A DNA stretch of 64,000 nucleotides from Chitinophagaceae bacterium (GTDB lineage Bacteria; Bacteroidota; Bacteroidia; Chitinophagales; Chitinophagaceae): assembly GCA_003168265.1 (NCBI GenBank), contig PMSV01000011.1:1-64000 (forward strand), written 5' to 3'. This document shows, one piece after another, positions 16,483 through 24,811 of the stretch. The position numbers and the translations under genes are program-made. Position 1 is the stretch's first letter. Every line of letters starts with the position of its first letter. The notes beneath the pieces are model-generated. The model saw nothing but the letters and a program-made list of their open reading frames with translations, was not told the DNA's origin and made no database searches.

Positions 16483-17682
16483 TTATCGTTCAAAATAACA
16501 TACACTTCCACCCACCCAGGCCTTGTCCATATTGTAACGGACACCGATCATTTTGCCTTTGCTCAGCCGGGTTAGGTTGATTGCCAGTTTTGGCCTGCCA
16601 TCTCCGTCCTTCCAGAGATACATCATACGCACTTCCAGTTTCGCTCCTCCGTCCGGTGTCTTGATTATATCGGCATACTTCACTTTTTTTTGAAGGATCC
16701 AGTTCTGTGGATCGTTGATCTTTTCTATGTCTGCAGGGACAATATCGATGACAACTCCCTGGCCTGCAAAGGAGAATAACGGTTTTAATACATAGTTTTC
16801 CAGGTCATCCGGGATTTGTTTGACCTCATGAAGAAAATAAGTGGGCGGCACAAAGGGGTGGTGGATAAACGGCAGGGTAAACTTGCTAATCCGGTAAAAC
16901 CAATTGGGGTGAGGTGCCCATTGCACATCCAGGTCCTGGGTGATATCTGCAAATTCACCTAATTTGTCTTTTTGTCCATGCAGTTCATCAAAAATTATAC
17001 GGTTATATATTCTGTGAACTGGGGTCTTTAATCCTGTTTTTTCATTTATATAATAAAGCTTTCTGCCTTCCCTGATTAGTTCAGTGATACAGACCGGCTG
17101 GATTCCAAAATAATCCTGGGTACAATAAAAATCAATCCTTGTCTTTTGTTTATGAGGTTGTATTTCAAGTAATATCACATTTTCAGGCAGCTCTTGGGCT
17201 AGAATCACTTCCCCCAGGTCCTTCAAATAGCTCTCCCGGTCATATCCTCCCAGGTATTGGGAATAATTATCTGGAATGGAGAAATAGTTTCTGAGAAGAT
17301 CAGGATAGTAGACCTGAAATCCGAAAAGCGTAGGGAAGCCCTGCATTTCGATCAGTTGTGGAGAGAGGCTCCCGTCTTCCTCGATGCAGATCCCGAAGTC
17401 AAGGGCAATAAAATGAGAATGATCATTTTCATTTGGTACACGATCATTAACTGGGATAGCCCTTTCTGTTAAGTTCTTGAATCCGGGATTCGTAATGACA
17501 TCGATGATCGCATCACCTGCACTCACTATTTTGCTTCCAAAATCTTTTGAAATGAATTCAGGAGTTTCGGCTATCCGGAACTGTATAGCGCCGGGATGAA
17601 GGCTGTTCAGGTCCTTTGAAAAGGCATCGAATTGCGTTTGGGAAAAATTTTCGTTAAAGGCCTTACGCAAAGCTGGAACCAT
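16483..17682 (-). CDS. ATP-grasp-like protein paired with a glutamine amidotransferase
   Basis: The ORF opens at 17850, but the ATG at 17682 ('MVPALRKAFNENFS') avoids overlap with the divergent gene and gives 399 residues. The C-terminal third resembles an ATP-grasp fold: 'NYVLKPLFSFAGQGVVIDI' (nucleotide-binding Lys and Gly-rich loop), 'WILQKKVKY', 'KLEVRMMYLWKDG' and 'AINLTRLSKGKMIGVRYN'. The middle has 'HSHFIALDFGICIEEDGSLSPQLIEMQGFPTLFG', an acidic and possibly metal- or substrate-binding region. ATP-grasp enzymes join a carboxylate to an amine or thiol using ATP. Divergence from a class I glutamine amidotransferase suggests a joint pathway. The family name is unknown to me. Confidence 0.6.
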   Translation of the reverse strand: MVPALRKAFNENFSQTQFDAFSKDLNSLHPGAIQFRIAETPEFISKDFGSKIVSAGDAIIDVITNPGFKNLTERAIPVNDRVPNENDHSHFIALDFGICIEEDGSLSPQLIEMQGFPTLFGFQVYYPDLLRNYFSIPDNYSQYLGGYDRESYLKDLGEVILAQELPENVILLEIQPHKQKTRIDFYCTQDYFGIQPVCITELIREGRKLYYINEKTGLKTPVHRIYNRIIFDELHGQKDKLGEFADITQDLDVQWAPHPNWFYRISKFTLPFIHHPFVPPTYFLHEVKQIPDDLENYVLKPLFSFAGQGVVIDIVPADIEKINDPQNWILQKKVKYADIIKTPDGGAKLEVRMMYLWKDGDGRPKLAINLTRLSKGKMIGVRYNMDKAWVGGSVCYFER

Positions 17683-17752
17683 AATGATAGTTTGATTGAA
17701 GTTAAGAAGAAATCCCACCTGATCTGCATTAGCAAAAGCATTAGCTTCCAAC

Positions 17753-17786
17753 TTGCAATAAGGGCTCAGAAAAAACGTTAAATTTG
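17753..17786 (+). promoter_or_regulatory. Promoter giving a probably leaderless mRNA
   Basis: TTG (17753-17755), 23 bp, then a perfect -7 element TAAATTTG (17779-17786). The ATG of the amidotransferase is at 17792, five bases after the box, so the transcript should begin at or next to the start codon. Confidence 0.65.
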
Positions 17787-17791
17787 CAGAT

Positions 17792-18631
17792 ATGCCGGTC
17801 CGAAAAAATATACGAATCGCCATCCTGGATATGAACGAAAAGCATCCCAACCAGGGAATGCGTTGTATCCGCCAAATCGTCCGGGATTTCGGAAAAAATC
17901 ACGGAGTTTCCGTGCATTGCGATGAATTTGAAGTAAGAATTGAAAAACAGGTGCCCGACCTCAGCTATGATGTCTACATTTCTTCGGGAGGCCCGGGAAG
18001 CCCATTGGAAAGTGAAGGAAGCGAATGGGAAACGGCTTATTTCCATAGTCTCAAACATATTGAAAACTGGAACAACAATATTTTCGAGCAATCCAAGAAG
18101 CATGTCTTTTTCATCTGCCACTCTTATCAACTGGCATGCAGGCATTATAAGGTCGCTCAAGTGACCCCCCGAAAATCCACTTCTTTTGGCATATTTCCCA
18201 TGCATCTGAGCAACGATGGAATATCCGAACCCGTCTTTCAGGGACTTCAGGATCCCTTCTTTTCAGTGGATAGCAGGGATTTTCAGGTTTTACAACCAAA
18301 CCACAACCGTTTGCATCAAATGGGAGCCAAAATCCTCTGCATTGAAAAGGAGAGGCCCCATGTGCCACTGGAAAGAGCGGTCATGGCCATCCGGTTTAAT
18401 CAATACATGATCGGAACCCAGTTCCATCCGGAAGCCGACCCGGAGGGGATGACAATGTATCTTCACAGGGAAGATAAAAAACAAACCGTCATCCAGAATC
18501 ATGGGCAGGCCAAATGGCAAAACATGATCAAGCACCTTAACGATCCGGATAAGATATCTAGCACTTATTCGCATATCCTGCCCAATTTCCTGCAAATAGC
18601 CTCTTATCAACCTCATCCATCAGAAGTCTGA
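17792..18631 (+). CDS. Class I glutamine amidotransferase domain protein
   Basis: 279 residues. The glutaminase triad is visible: nucleophile Cys in 'HVFFICHSYQLACRH' and 'GTQFHPEADPEGM' with His and Glu. 'YISSGGPGSP' is the oxyanion/loop region near residue 70. Class I GATases release ammonia from glutamine for a partner synthetase; here no synthetase domain is fused. The divergent ATP-grasp-like gene 16483-17682 is the natural candidate partner. A strong promoter abuts the start codon (leaderless). The C-terminal about 60 residues are extra and unrecognised. Confidence 0.85.
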   Translation: MPVRKNIRIAILDMNEKHPNQGMRCIRQIVRDFGKNHGVSVHCDEFEVRIEKQVPDLSYDVYISSGGPGSPLESEGSEWETAYFHSLKHIENWNNNIFEQSKKHVFFICHSYQLACRHYKVAQVTPRKSTSFGIFPMHLSNDGISEPVFQGLQDPFFSVDSRDFQVLQPNHNRLHQMGAKILCIEKERPHVPLERAVMAIRFNQYMIGTQFHPEADPEGMTMYLHREDKKQTVIQNHGQAKWQNMIKHLNDPDKISSTYSHILPNFLQIASYQPHPSEV

Positions 18632-18780
18632 GTTCTTCTGGAATTTATCTCCACGATTTCAAAAAAGTCATCCTTAAATCTGTCTCCGATGCTGATGCTC
18701 TTTTTGCAGATAAAAATTTCATTTCGGGCACAGAAATAGATATTCCCCCACAGGTAATTTTTGTTAAACCCGGATTGCAT
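18613..18780 (-). CDS. Possible 55-residue protein downstream of the barrel gene
   Basis: Below the track cutoff. From the ATG at 18780, 18 bp after the stop of the outer-membrane barrel gene on the same strand, a 55-codon frame encodes a mixed alpha/beta-looking sequence ('IFICKKSISIGDRFKDDFFEIVEIN') ending near RRTQTSDG. Its 3' end overlaps the convergent amidotransferase gene by 19 bases. Composition looks protein-like and spacing fits an operon, but I recognise no family. Confidence 0.4.
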   Translation of the reverse strand: MQSGFNKNYLWGNIYFCARNEIFICKKSISIGDRFKDDFFEIVEINSRRTQTSDG

Positions 18781-18798
18781 AATTAGCCCTTACTTTCA

Positions 18799-20118
18799 TT
18801 AGAAGAATTTGCGCCCCTTAGTGAGCCAGGCATCCCGATAGGAGAACGCAATATTGAACTGCAGGTATTTTTCCTTTATAAGCTGAACGCTGGACTCGCC
18901 CTTGACACCGTATTGAGCCGAAATAAGATAGGACAGTCTGCTTCTTTTTGAATTCACGCCAAGGCCAAGCGTTGCGCCAATATCCCTGATAGGCTGACCA
19001 TAGACATACAAATAGGTGTCGGTATAATAGAAACCAGCCTGATAAAATGAGGACTCGTAGAGAACATTAGATTGCCCGGTGGATAGAGTCTTCAGGTTGG
19101 AAAGTTCGAATCCGGCGGATATACGTTCACTGTTCTGAAACTGGTAAAGAAAGCCCCCCGTATTAAGTATGGAACCTCCGTTATTCTGCCAGTTATTAGA
19201 GGAATTGGGATTGCCCGCGCTAGCCCAATTCTCGAATTTATAATCTCCAAGAAACCGGTATTTGTGGTTATAAGTGATCATAAAACCTGCTCCGATTGTA
19301 GTTGGCAAAGTGAAAGTTGTGTTGGGAAAATTGCCCGAATAAAGCACGGCCGAATCGGGTGCTCTCACTATTTGGGAGAGTGAGGCAGTCATACCTGTCT
19401 TTGTGGAAAAAGTGCCTCCCAGAGAATATTCGATTTTTTTTCCAATCTTTCCGTATACCTGTAGGCCATAAGTTATATAGGGGCTGCTGAGATATACATT
19501 ATTCAGAGTGGAGGAAAATTCTGAGCCCACATTAGGATCCTGCAGGATCAATTGCTGCTGAAGCGATCCGAATAAATACGACAAATCCACCCCGATGGAA
19601 ACATGATGAAAGAATTCGTAGGCATTGGCCCAGTACACCCGGTTCACGCCTCCCGATCCGTTAAATGACAGATTCGCTATCGGAGAGTTACCACTGCCTG
19701 CAAGTACGGGTTGGTTGAATTGATAATATTGAGAACTGAAGGGCAGGAGTCCGAAACTGGTACCCCAATGCTTGGTGGGCTTGATCCCAAGGACCAGCTT
19801 TTTAAAGGTAATATCAAATGACTGGTTTGCATCTATGTTGACATTAGCCCCATAATAATTGACAAATTTAGCAACCCCTCCAACCTCTCCGTAATACATA
19901 TCATTGTCAATGGAGCTATAAGAAGCCGGGTTATTGTTGATCAGATACCAACTCGACCTGTAGGCAAACCCTGTATTAGCGAGTCCGGAAGTCCTTCCAT
20001 AATAATTATCCATCAGATCCCCGATCCCTAAAATAGAATAGGGGGAATTATTTGTTTGCGCCGTCAAATGGGTAAGGGAAGCTCCGGTCAAGATCAGTAT
20101 GGTTAAAAGTCTTTTCAT
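18799..20118 (-). CDS. Outer-membrane beta-barrel protein (FadL/OmpP1-like)
   Basis: 439 residues with a signal peptide (about 1-20, 'ILTGASLTHLTAQ'). The mature start 'NNSPYSILGIGDLMDNYYGRTSGLANTGFAYRSSWYLINNNPASYSSID' matches Bacteroidota OmpP1/FadL-type barrels, which begin with 'SPYS..G.GD' and an 'N.NPA' motif. The rest is Gly/Tyr/Asn-rich amphipathic strands. The gene lies 20 bp after a DUF4270 lipoprotein, an arrangement that suggests a surface complex. Transport substrate unknown. Confidence 0.85.
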   Translation of the reverse strand: MKRLLTILILTGASLTHLTAQTNNSPYSILGIGDLMDNYYGRTSGLANTGFAYRSSWYLINNNPASYSSIDNDMYYGEVGGVAKFVNYYGANVNIDANQSFDITFKKLVLGIKPTKHWGTSFGLLPFSSQYYQFNQPVLAGSGNSPIANLSFNGSGGVNRVYWANAYEFFHHVSIGVDLSYLFGSLQQQLILQDPNVGSEFSSTLNNVYLSSPYITYGLQVYGKIGKKIEYSLGGTFSTKTGMTASLSQIVRAPDSAVLYSGNFPNTTFTLPTTIGAGFMITYNHKYRFLGDYKFENWASAGNPNSSNNWQNNGGSILNTGGFLYQFQNSERISAGFELSNLKTLSTGQSNVLYESSFYQAGFYYTDTYLYVYGQPIRDIGATLGLGVNSKRSRLSYLISAQYGVKGESSVQLIKEKYLQFNIAFSYRDAWLTKGRKFF

Positions 20119-20138
20119 TTAGAAGTTTTGGCTTCCTA

Positions 20139-21533
20139 TTAGTGTATAAGCGATATATAATAGATCTGCAGTTTTATATTGTAAGTCGGGTTGCTCTGAT
20201 CTCCGAATACGGCCCGGTTTACCGTAGATGCAAGGCTGCCCGGAGGCGTGCTCAGTATCAATGCATTATTGGTTACACCACCCAGTGCCACCTGCGCCTG
20301 CACATAAGCGGTAACATCGTAAGTATAGGAGGTATTCTCTCCATAAATAAAATCTGTGGTCAGGCTTCCATATTCAATTCCGCCATTTAAATTAATGGGG
20401 GAGCCCAATCCATTATTTTCATCGGATTGGGAAAGTATCAATTGTGGAGGTAGTGGTATTTCCGGTGTGTAGGTGCCTCTTATTGGTTTAAGGGTTAGGG
20501 TGGCCTTTAAAACACCCAAATAATCCGGCAACGAGGTCACATTGTCAACATATGGCATCCCTATTTTGGTCTCTATACCGGTGGCTCCCTGGACATAGAC
20601 CTGATTTCCAGTCAGGGAAGAAGGCGCATCTGTTGGAATAAGAGGGTTGGGCCTGCTGGCTTGCAGCGAAGTCATGACAGCCAGAGGCGTTCCGGCTCGG
20701 TTGACCGATATCTGATTGAATTGATCTCCCCTATTGTTGTAGGGGAAATCTACATGAAAATAATCCGTATAAACATCAGGTACCTCATAATAAAGCCTGA
20801 TAAAGGCGCTGTCCTTCATCCCAAAAATCACACCGGTGTTTCCTGCTGAGCTGTCAGTATAAATAACGACCCCGGGGAAATAATCATGAAAGGTTGTGAG
20901 ACTGGTGACGGTATCTGAATTATTCTCCATCATCTCCAGAAGCCTAAGACCCAATGTATCGTTAAGCCTGATCTTCACCGAGTCCAATGCATCTTGTGAA
21001 CAGAACTGCCCTGTTGGGAATATGGTCACTGTGGCAGAGCCTATTGGATTGGGGTTAAAGGAAAAACCGTCGTTATTGAAATAGGTAAATTGGGTCGGAT
21101 ATGGATATTGAATGATTTCATTGAGCTGACTTACATAATAAGTCTGTGGCTCAGTCGTGTCCCCATAATAATATTTGTTAATGAACATGACCAGTTCTAT
21201 AGAGTCCATTTTCGCCTGGTTAGTGATTCCCGGGAAGGAAGGAGTACCAAATTGAAGAAATGATTTGCTCACTATATTCCCAAAATAAGGGTCTTGCATT
21301 CTTCCAAGAAGCAGGGTGCCGGAACCCGCAGTTTGAAAAGAGTCCAGCATGACGGTGGATAAAATAAGAGTGGAAGAATCGATCTCACCGACCGTCGTGT
21401 TATTACTGTTCACCAAAGAGTTCCCAAAAGTGAGAGAAGGCTTTTGGCATCCCGTAATGGTCACTAAAACGATGAATGGCAGAGTAATTAGCAGCAGACT
21501 TGGTTTCAATAAACTTTTGTTCATGTTTCGCAT
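20139..21533 (-). CDS. DUF4270-family lipoprotein
   Basis: 464 residues. The N-terminus has a lipoprotein signal (LLITLPFIVLVTITGC, lipid Cys29). The start of the mature part, 'VGEIDSSTLILSTVMLDSFQTAGSGTLLLGRMQDPYFGNIVSKSFLQF', is the DUF4270 signature (D-S-S.T..T...DS, SGT.LLG...DP.FG). The remainder is beta-rich. The Met at residue 4 is an equally possible start. DUF4270 proteins are Bacteroidota envelope lipoproteins of unknown role, here co-transcribed with the outer-membrane barrel gene. An upstream promoter at 21708-21715 implies a 5' leader of about 170 nt. Confidence 0.88.
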   Translation of the reverse strand: MRNMNKSLLKPSLLLITLPFIVLVTITGCQKPSLTFGNSLVNSNNTTVGEIDSSTLILSTVMLDSFQTAGSGTLLLGRMQDPYFGNIVSKSFLQFGTPSFPGITNQAKMDSIELVMFINKYYYGDTTEPQTYYVSQLNEIIQYPYPTQFTYFNNDGFSFNPNPIGSATVTIFPTGQFCSQDALDSVKIRLNDTLGLRLLEMMENNSDTVTSLTTFHDYFPGVVIYTDSSAGNTGVIFGMKDSAFIRLYYEVPDVYTDYFHVDFPYNNRGDQFNQISVNRAGTPLAVMTSLQASRPNPLIPTDAPSSLTGNQVYVQGATGIETKIGMPYVDNVTSLPDYLGVLKATLTLKPIRGTYTPEIPLPPQLILSQSDENNGLGSPINLNGGIEYGSLTTDFIYGENTSYTYDVTAYVQAQVALGGVTNNALILSTPPGSLASTVNRAVFGDQSNPTYNIKLQIYYISLIH

Positions 21534-21707
21534 GTAATTCCTTGTATATTTCTATCTCATTCGCCCAAATACCGGAAGCTGCAAATTCATACAACTATGT
21601 ACACATATCAACAGGTGTCTTGAATCCCAATTCAACAATCCGGACAACTGCTCCTTTCTTAAGCAAAGAACACCCATTCAAATTGAAGGAACCCTTCTTT
21701 AAGGCGG

Positions 21708-21715
21708 CAAATATA
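21708..21715 (-). promoter_or_regulatory. Candidate -7 element for the DUF4270 operon
   Basis: TATATTTG on the minus strand fits TAnnTTTG; it would give a leader of about 170 nt. In the 452-base gap 21534-21985 this and the dyad at 21916-21958 are the only structures I see; the short listed ORFs there look like noise. Confidence 0.45.
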
Positions 21716-21915
21716 AAGCATTCGATCACTAAAGGAGGCGAAGGAATTAAATGAATAATAAAAGAGTTGTTAATTCTTTCAGAATTGAGGGTTCTTTGCT
21801 AAAACAATTGCATAATTCTAATCATAATTCGGAGTTTTATCTATATTCGCACCTCGTTTTTGCTATATCAAAAATAATTGTTTGGTAGATTATTATGGGA
21901 GCATAATACATTTTA

Positions 21916-21958
21916 ACAATTTTAACACAACGCATTAAAATACATTGCGCAAAATTGT
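21916..21958. repeat. 43-base imperfect dyad upstream of the Kelch gene
   Basis: ACAATTTT (21916-21923) and AAAATTGT (21951-21958) are perfectly complementary, and the inner parts (CGCA/TGCG) also pair around a 'ttaaaatacat' centre. The position 28 bp before the Kelch ATG suits an operator or 5' hairpin. Confidence 0.4.
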
Positions 21959-21985
21959 AAAATAATTTTTTTATAAAATCACATT

Positions 21986-23059
21986 ATGAAGCGTTTCCAC
22001 ATTTCCATTTTTCTGATTGCTGTGGCGATAATAACCTTAAGTTCCTGCTCTTCAACCTCGGTAAACCCCTTGCAAGATGGCAACTGGGTTTATATCGGAG
22101 ACTTTGGCGGTACGGCAAGGACCAGTGCCATGTCATTCGTCATCGGAAATTACGCATATGCAGGAACTGGGATTGATGAAAGGAACAACCGCTACAACGA
22201 TTTGTGGAGATTTGATCCCAGCGGCCTCTTCTGGGAACAAATGGCAACCTGCTCAAATGCTGTGGCCCGAAATGGCGCCGTAGGTTTCGAAACAGGCGGG
22301 ATGGGTTATATGGGAACAGGAACGGACGGTTACAATTACTATGCAGATTTCTGGCAATACAATCCGAATTCCAATAGCTGGGCCCAGGTCGCAAGCATGG
22401 GAGACAGTGCGATAGGTTTGGAAGCAAGATTCCATGCGGTGGCCTTCGGTATTGATGCCTATGGATTCGGTTATGTCGGAACCGGTAATGATGGGTTGAA
22501 CCAGTTGAACGATTTCTGGCAATATAACCCCGTAAGCAATTCCTGGTCGCAGATTCCCACCTATCCTGGTGCAAAAAGAGAACAAGCCGTTACATTCGTT
22601 TACCAGAATAAAGGGTACCTGGTTACTGGTTTAGGAACCGGCGGTACTACCCTTAACGACTTCTTCTATTATGACCCAAGCAAACCGGATACTTCAGCAT
22701 GGACTGAACTTCGGCACATTTCAAACTATAGCCCCCTTTCTTATGATGATAGCTACACTACTATCGTTCGTTATGGCGCGGTGGGTTTCGTGATGCTCAA
22801 TACGACCAGTGATGGCGGTGGAGACAGGGCCTTTGTTACCACGGGGTCAGTTGGAAATATTACCTGGGCCTATGATTTTGCTACGGATTTGTGGAACCAG
22901 AAAACCTCTTTTGAAAGGGCTGCCAGGTTATCGGCAGTTGCGTTTACGGTTGAGAACAGAGGCTTTGTCGGACTTGGATCGGCCGGAGGTACCACCACGA
23001 CCTGTTATGCAAATATTGATGAATGGTATCCTGATGAACCCTACAACGCACAAGATTAA
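21986..23059 (+). CDS. Kelch-repeat lipoprotein
   Basis: 357 residues. Lipoprotein signal 'ISIFLIAVAIITLSSC' (lipid Cys near residue 21). The mature protein consists of about five to six Kelch blades of roughly 50 residues, seen as repeats of 'GYMGTGTDGYNYYADFWQYNPNSNSW', 'GYVGTGNDGLNQLNDFWQYNPVSNSW' and similar, forming a beta-propeller outside the cytoplasm. Such propellers bind proteins or glycans. It overlaps the DUF4907 gene by 26 bp; in Bacteroidota Kelch and DUF4907 genes often pair. No enzymatic residues can be named. Confidence 0.88.
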   Translation: MKRFHISIFLIAVAIITLSSCSSTSVNPLQDGNWVYIGDFGGTARTSAMSFVIGNYAYAGTGIDERNNRYNDLWRFDPSGLFWEQMATCSNAVARNGAVGFETGGMGYMGTGTDGYNYYADFWQYNPNSNSWAQVASMGDSAIGLEARFHAVAFGIDAYGFGYVGTGNDGLNQLNDFWQYNPVSNSWSQIPTYPGAKREQAVTFVYQNKGYLVTGLGTGGTTLNDFFYYDPSKPDTSAWTELRHISNYSPLSYDDSYTTIVRYGAVGFVMLNTTSDGGGDRAFVTTGSVGNITWAYDFATDLWNQKTSFERAARLSAVAFTVENRGFVGLGSAGGTTTTCYANIDEWYPDEPYNAQD

Positions 23060-23480
23060 TACGATTACTTCCAGAATAAGATTTCCTGGGATCCTACTGA
23101 TCCTGGGAATTTTATTTTATACCATCTATATTTCACAGCTAAAGGCAGAAAGGGGATTTGCACTCATACAACTGCGTGTCTTTGAAAGTGACAATGGCTG
23201 GGCCTATAAAATCCTGGCAAACGGAAAGATCTATATCATGCAGGAACGAATACCGGCGCTAATCGGAGAAAGGCCTTTCAGGACCAGAGAAGAAGCCCTG
23301 CTGGTGGGAAATAAAGTGCTCGAAAAAATGAAGGAGGGTTACCAATTGCCGACTATCAGCCTGGAGGAATTGGTGGAAATGGGGATCCTGTCAAGGGATT
23401 CCTTGCCTAAATTGCCTGATTCCCTTCACCGAAACATAAACCCAATCCTCAAGCGAAAGGTTGGTCAACCGAAAAACTAG
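23034..23480 (+). CDS. DUF4907-like membrane-anchored protein
   Basis: The track ORF starts at 22809 inside the Kelch gene; the first 75 codons are out-of-frame shadow. The ATG at 23034 gives 148 residues: a membrane helix (about 15-32, 'FPGILLILGILFYTIYIS') and a domain 'IQLRVFESDNGWAYKILANGKIYIMQERIPALIGERPFRTREEALLVGNKVLEKM', the DUF4907 pattern (ENGW.Y.I...G...I.Q..IPA..G...F....A). It overlaps the Kelch gene by 26 bp (probable coupling) and, at its 3' end, the convergent M24 peptidase gene by 32 bp. Role unknown; probably a partner of the Kelch propeller. Confidence 0.75.
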   Translation: MNPTTHKINTITSRIRFPGILLILGILFYTIYISQLKAERGFALIQLRVFESDNGWAYKILANGKIYIMQERIPALIGERPFRTREEALLVGNKVLEKMKEGYQLPTISLEELVEMGILSRDSLPKLPDSLHRNINPILKRKVGQPKN

Positions 23481-24720
23481 TTCTTGAAAACCAATTCGGG
23501 CCTTCTTCCGTCATATGTACACAGTCTTCAAGCCTGATTCCAAACTCTCCGGGGATCACCAGTGTTGGTTCGATGCTGAAGCACATACCCGGCTCCAGTT
23601 TTTTCTTGTTGCCCAGCACCATATTTCCCCATTCATGCCCATCCAGGCCAATTCCATGACCTGTGCGATGAGGGCATCCGGGCAATTTATACCCAGGACC
23701 AAATCCGGCATCTGTGAGGACCTTTCTGGCGGCAATATCCACGTTTTCACAGGGGTCCCCAAGCCGGGCCGCTGCAAATCCTGCATCCTGTGCTTTTTTC
23801 TCTAAGTTCCAGATCTCTCTTTGCCTGGGGCTTGGCTGGGCGCCAAAAACAATCGTCCTGGTAATATCCGAAGTATATCCTTCAACTGTGCATCCGCAGT
23901 CCATTAATAGTATTTCACCTTTGCTAAGGTGCTGCGGTTTTACACTTCCATGTGGAAGGGTTGACGATACCCCAATAGTGACCAGGGCCCCGTCCGAATT
24001 CCCTCCCAATTTTTTTTGCGCTTCATCGATCAATCCTGAAATATCCTGGTTGGACATTCCTTCCTTGAGTTGTCCGACAGTATACTGGATCGCAGACAGC
24101 GTGATCTCATTGGCTTTCTGGAGTAAGGCAATTTCAGCGGGGGATTTGATCATACGGCATGGTATGGTCACCGGGTCCGCACTGACAAATTGAAAATCCG
24201 GGGCAGCCTGACGCACTCCATCATAAATGAAAAACCTCAGCCGTTCTTCCATACCCAGTTTGCCATTGCGTATCCCGAATTCGCTCAGGGTCTTAACTAT
24301 CAATTCATAAGGGCTTTCGTGCTCTTCCCAGGTCCTTACCTCGCGGCCGATGTTGATCAACTCGCGAAGACGGTTCGCTTCAAAAGCGGGGCTGACATAT
24401 AATATCTCCCCTTCCACAGGAATGATTGCAACCATGGTTCTTTCACTTGGCCACCAGTGTATCCCCGTAAAATAGGCCAGAGATGTGCCGCAGTCCAGCA
24501 GGATTGCGCCTATCTGTTTCTCGCGCATGAGTTTTCTGGCTTTTTCAATCCTGGCATTCCTCTCATCATTTGTGATGGGCATAAGATCTCTCGTCATTTT
24601 TTCCAATCCTTCTCCGAAATGGCTTAATAAAGCGGATTTGGGAGCGGCGATTGAGGTAAATACCCCTAATGAACTGCTCATTGCACCCCATTTAAGAAAA
24701 TCTCTGCGTTGAATGCTCAT
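23449..24720 (-). CDS. Tat-exported M24-family aminopeptidase (Xaa-Pro peptidase-like)
   Basis: 423 residues. N-terminal twin-arginine signal 'MSIQRRDFLKWGAMSSSLG', a creatinase-N domain (about 50-185), then the pita-bread catalytic domain. Metal ligands are visible in 'LLMDCGCTVEGYTSDITRTIVFG' (two Asp), 'HRTGHGIGLDGHEWG' (His) and 'FSIEPTLVIPGEFGIRLEDCVH' (two Glu). These enzymes remove N-terminal residues, often before proline. Tat export implies a folded, metal-loaded periplasmic enzyme. The 3' end overlaps the DUF4907 gene by 32 bp on the opposite strand. Confidence 0.92.
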   Translation of the reverse strand: MSIQRRDFLKWGAMSSSLGVFTSIAAPKSALLSHFGEGLEKMTRDLMPITNDERNARIEKARKLMREKQIGAILLDCGTSLAYFTGIHWWPSERTMVAIIPVEGEILYVSPAFEANRLRELINIGREVRTWEEHESPYELIVKTLSEFGIRNGKLGMEERLRFFIYDGVRQAAPDFQFVSADPVTIPCRMIKSPAEIALLQKANEITLSAIQYTVGQLKEGMSNQDISGLIDEAQKKLGGNSDGALVTIGVSSTLPHGSVKPQHLSKGEILLMDCGCTVEGYTSDITRTIVFGAQPSPRQREIWNLEKKAQDAGFAAARLGDPCENVDIAARKVLTDAGFGPGYKLPGCPHRTGHGIGLDGHEWGNMVLGNKKKLEPGMCFSIEPTLVIPGEFGIRLEDCVHMTEEGPNWFSRTSFSVDQPFA

Positions 24721-24786
24721 GTTTTATTTTTTGTACTGTAACTAGAATAAAGGTATTATTTATCCCAACCCTTTTCCAAAAATCAC

Positions 24787-24794
24787 TAAGTTTA
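24787..24794 (+). promoter_or_regulatory. Candidate -7 element of the fucose-type operon
   Basis: TAAGTTTA differs from TAnnTTTG at one base and lies 17 nt before the first ATG of the five-gene operon. Confidence 0.4.
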
Positions 24795-24811
24795 ACTCAC
24801 AAAAGAAAAAC

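Noticed and set aside
21500-21754. 84-residue plus-strand ORF in the DUF4270/Kelch gap
   Set aside because: It overlaps the 5' end and the leader of the DUF4270 gene antisense, has no family-like pattern and no promoter.
22809-23033. Upstream 75 codons of the DUF4907 ORF
   Set aside because: They read inside the Kelch gene in another frame and have a shadow-like Arg/Leu/Pro composition; the start at 23034 fits the domain.
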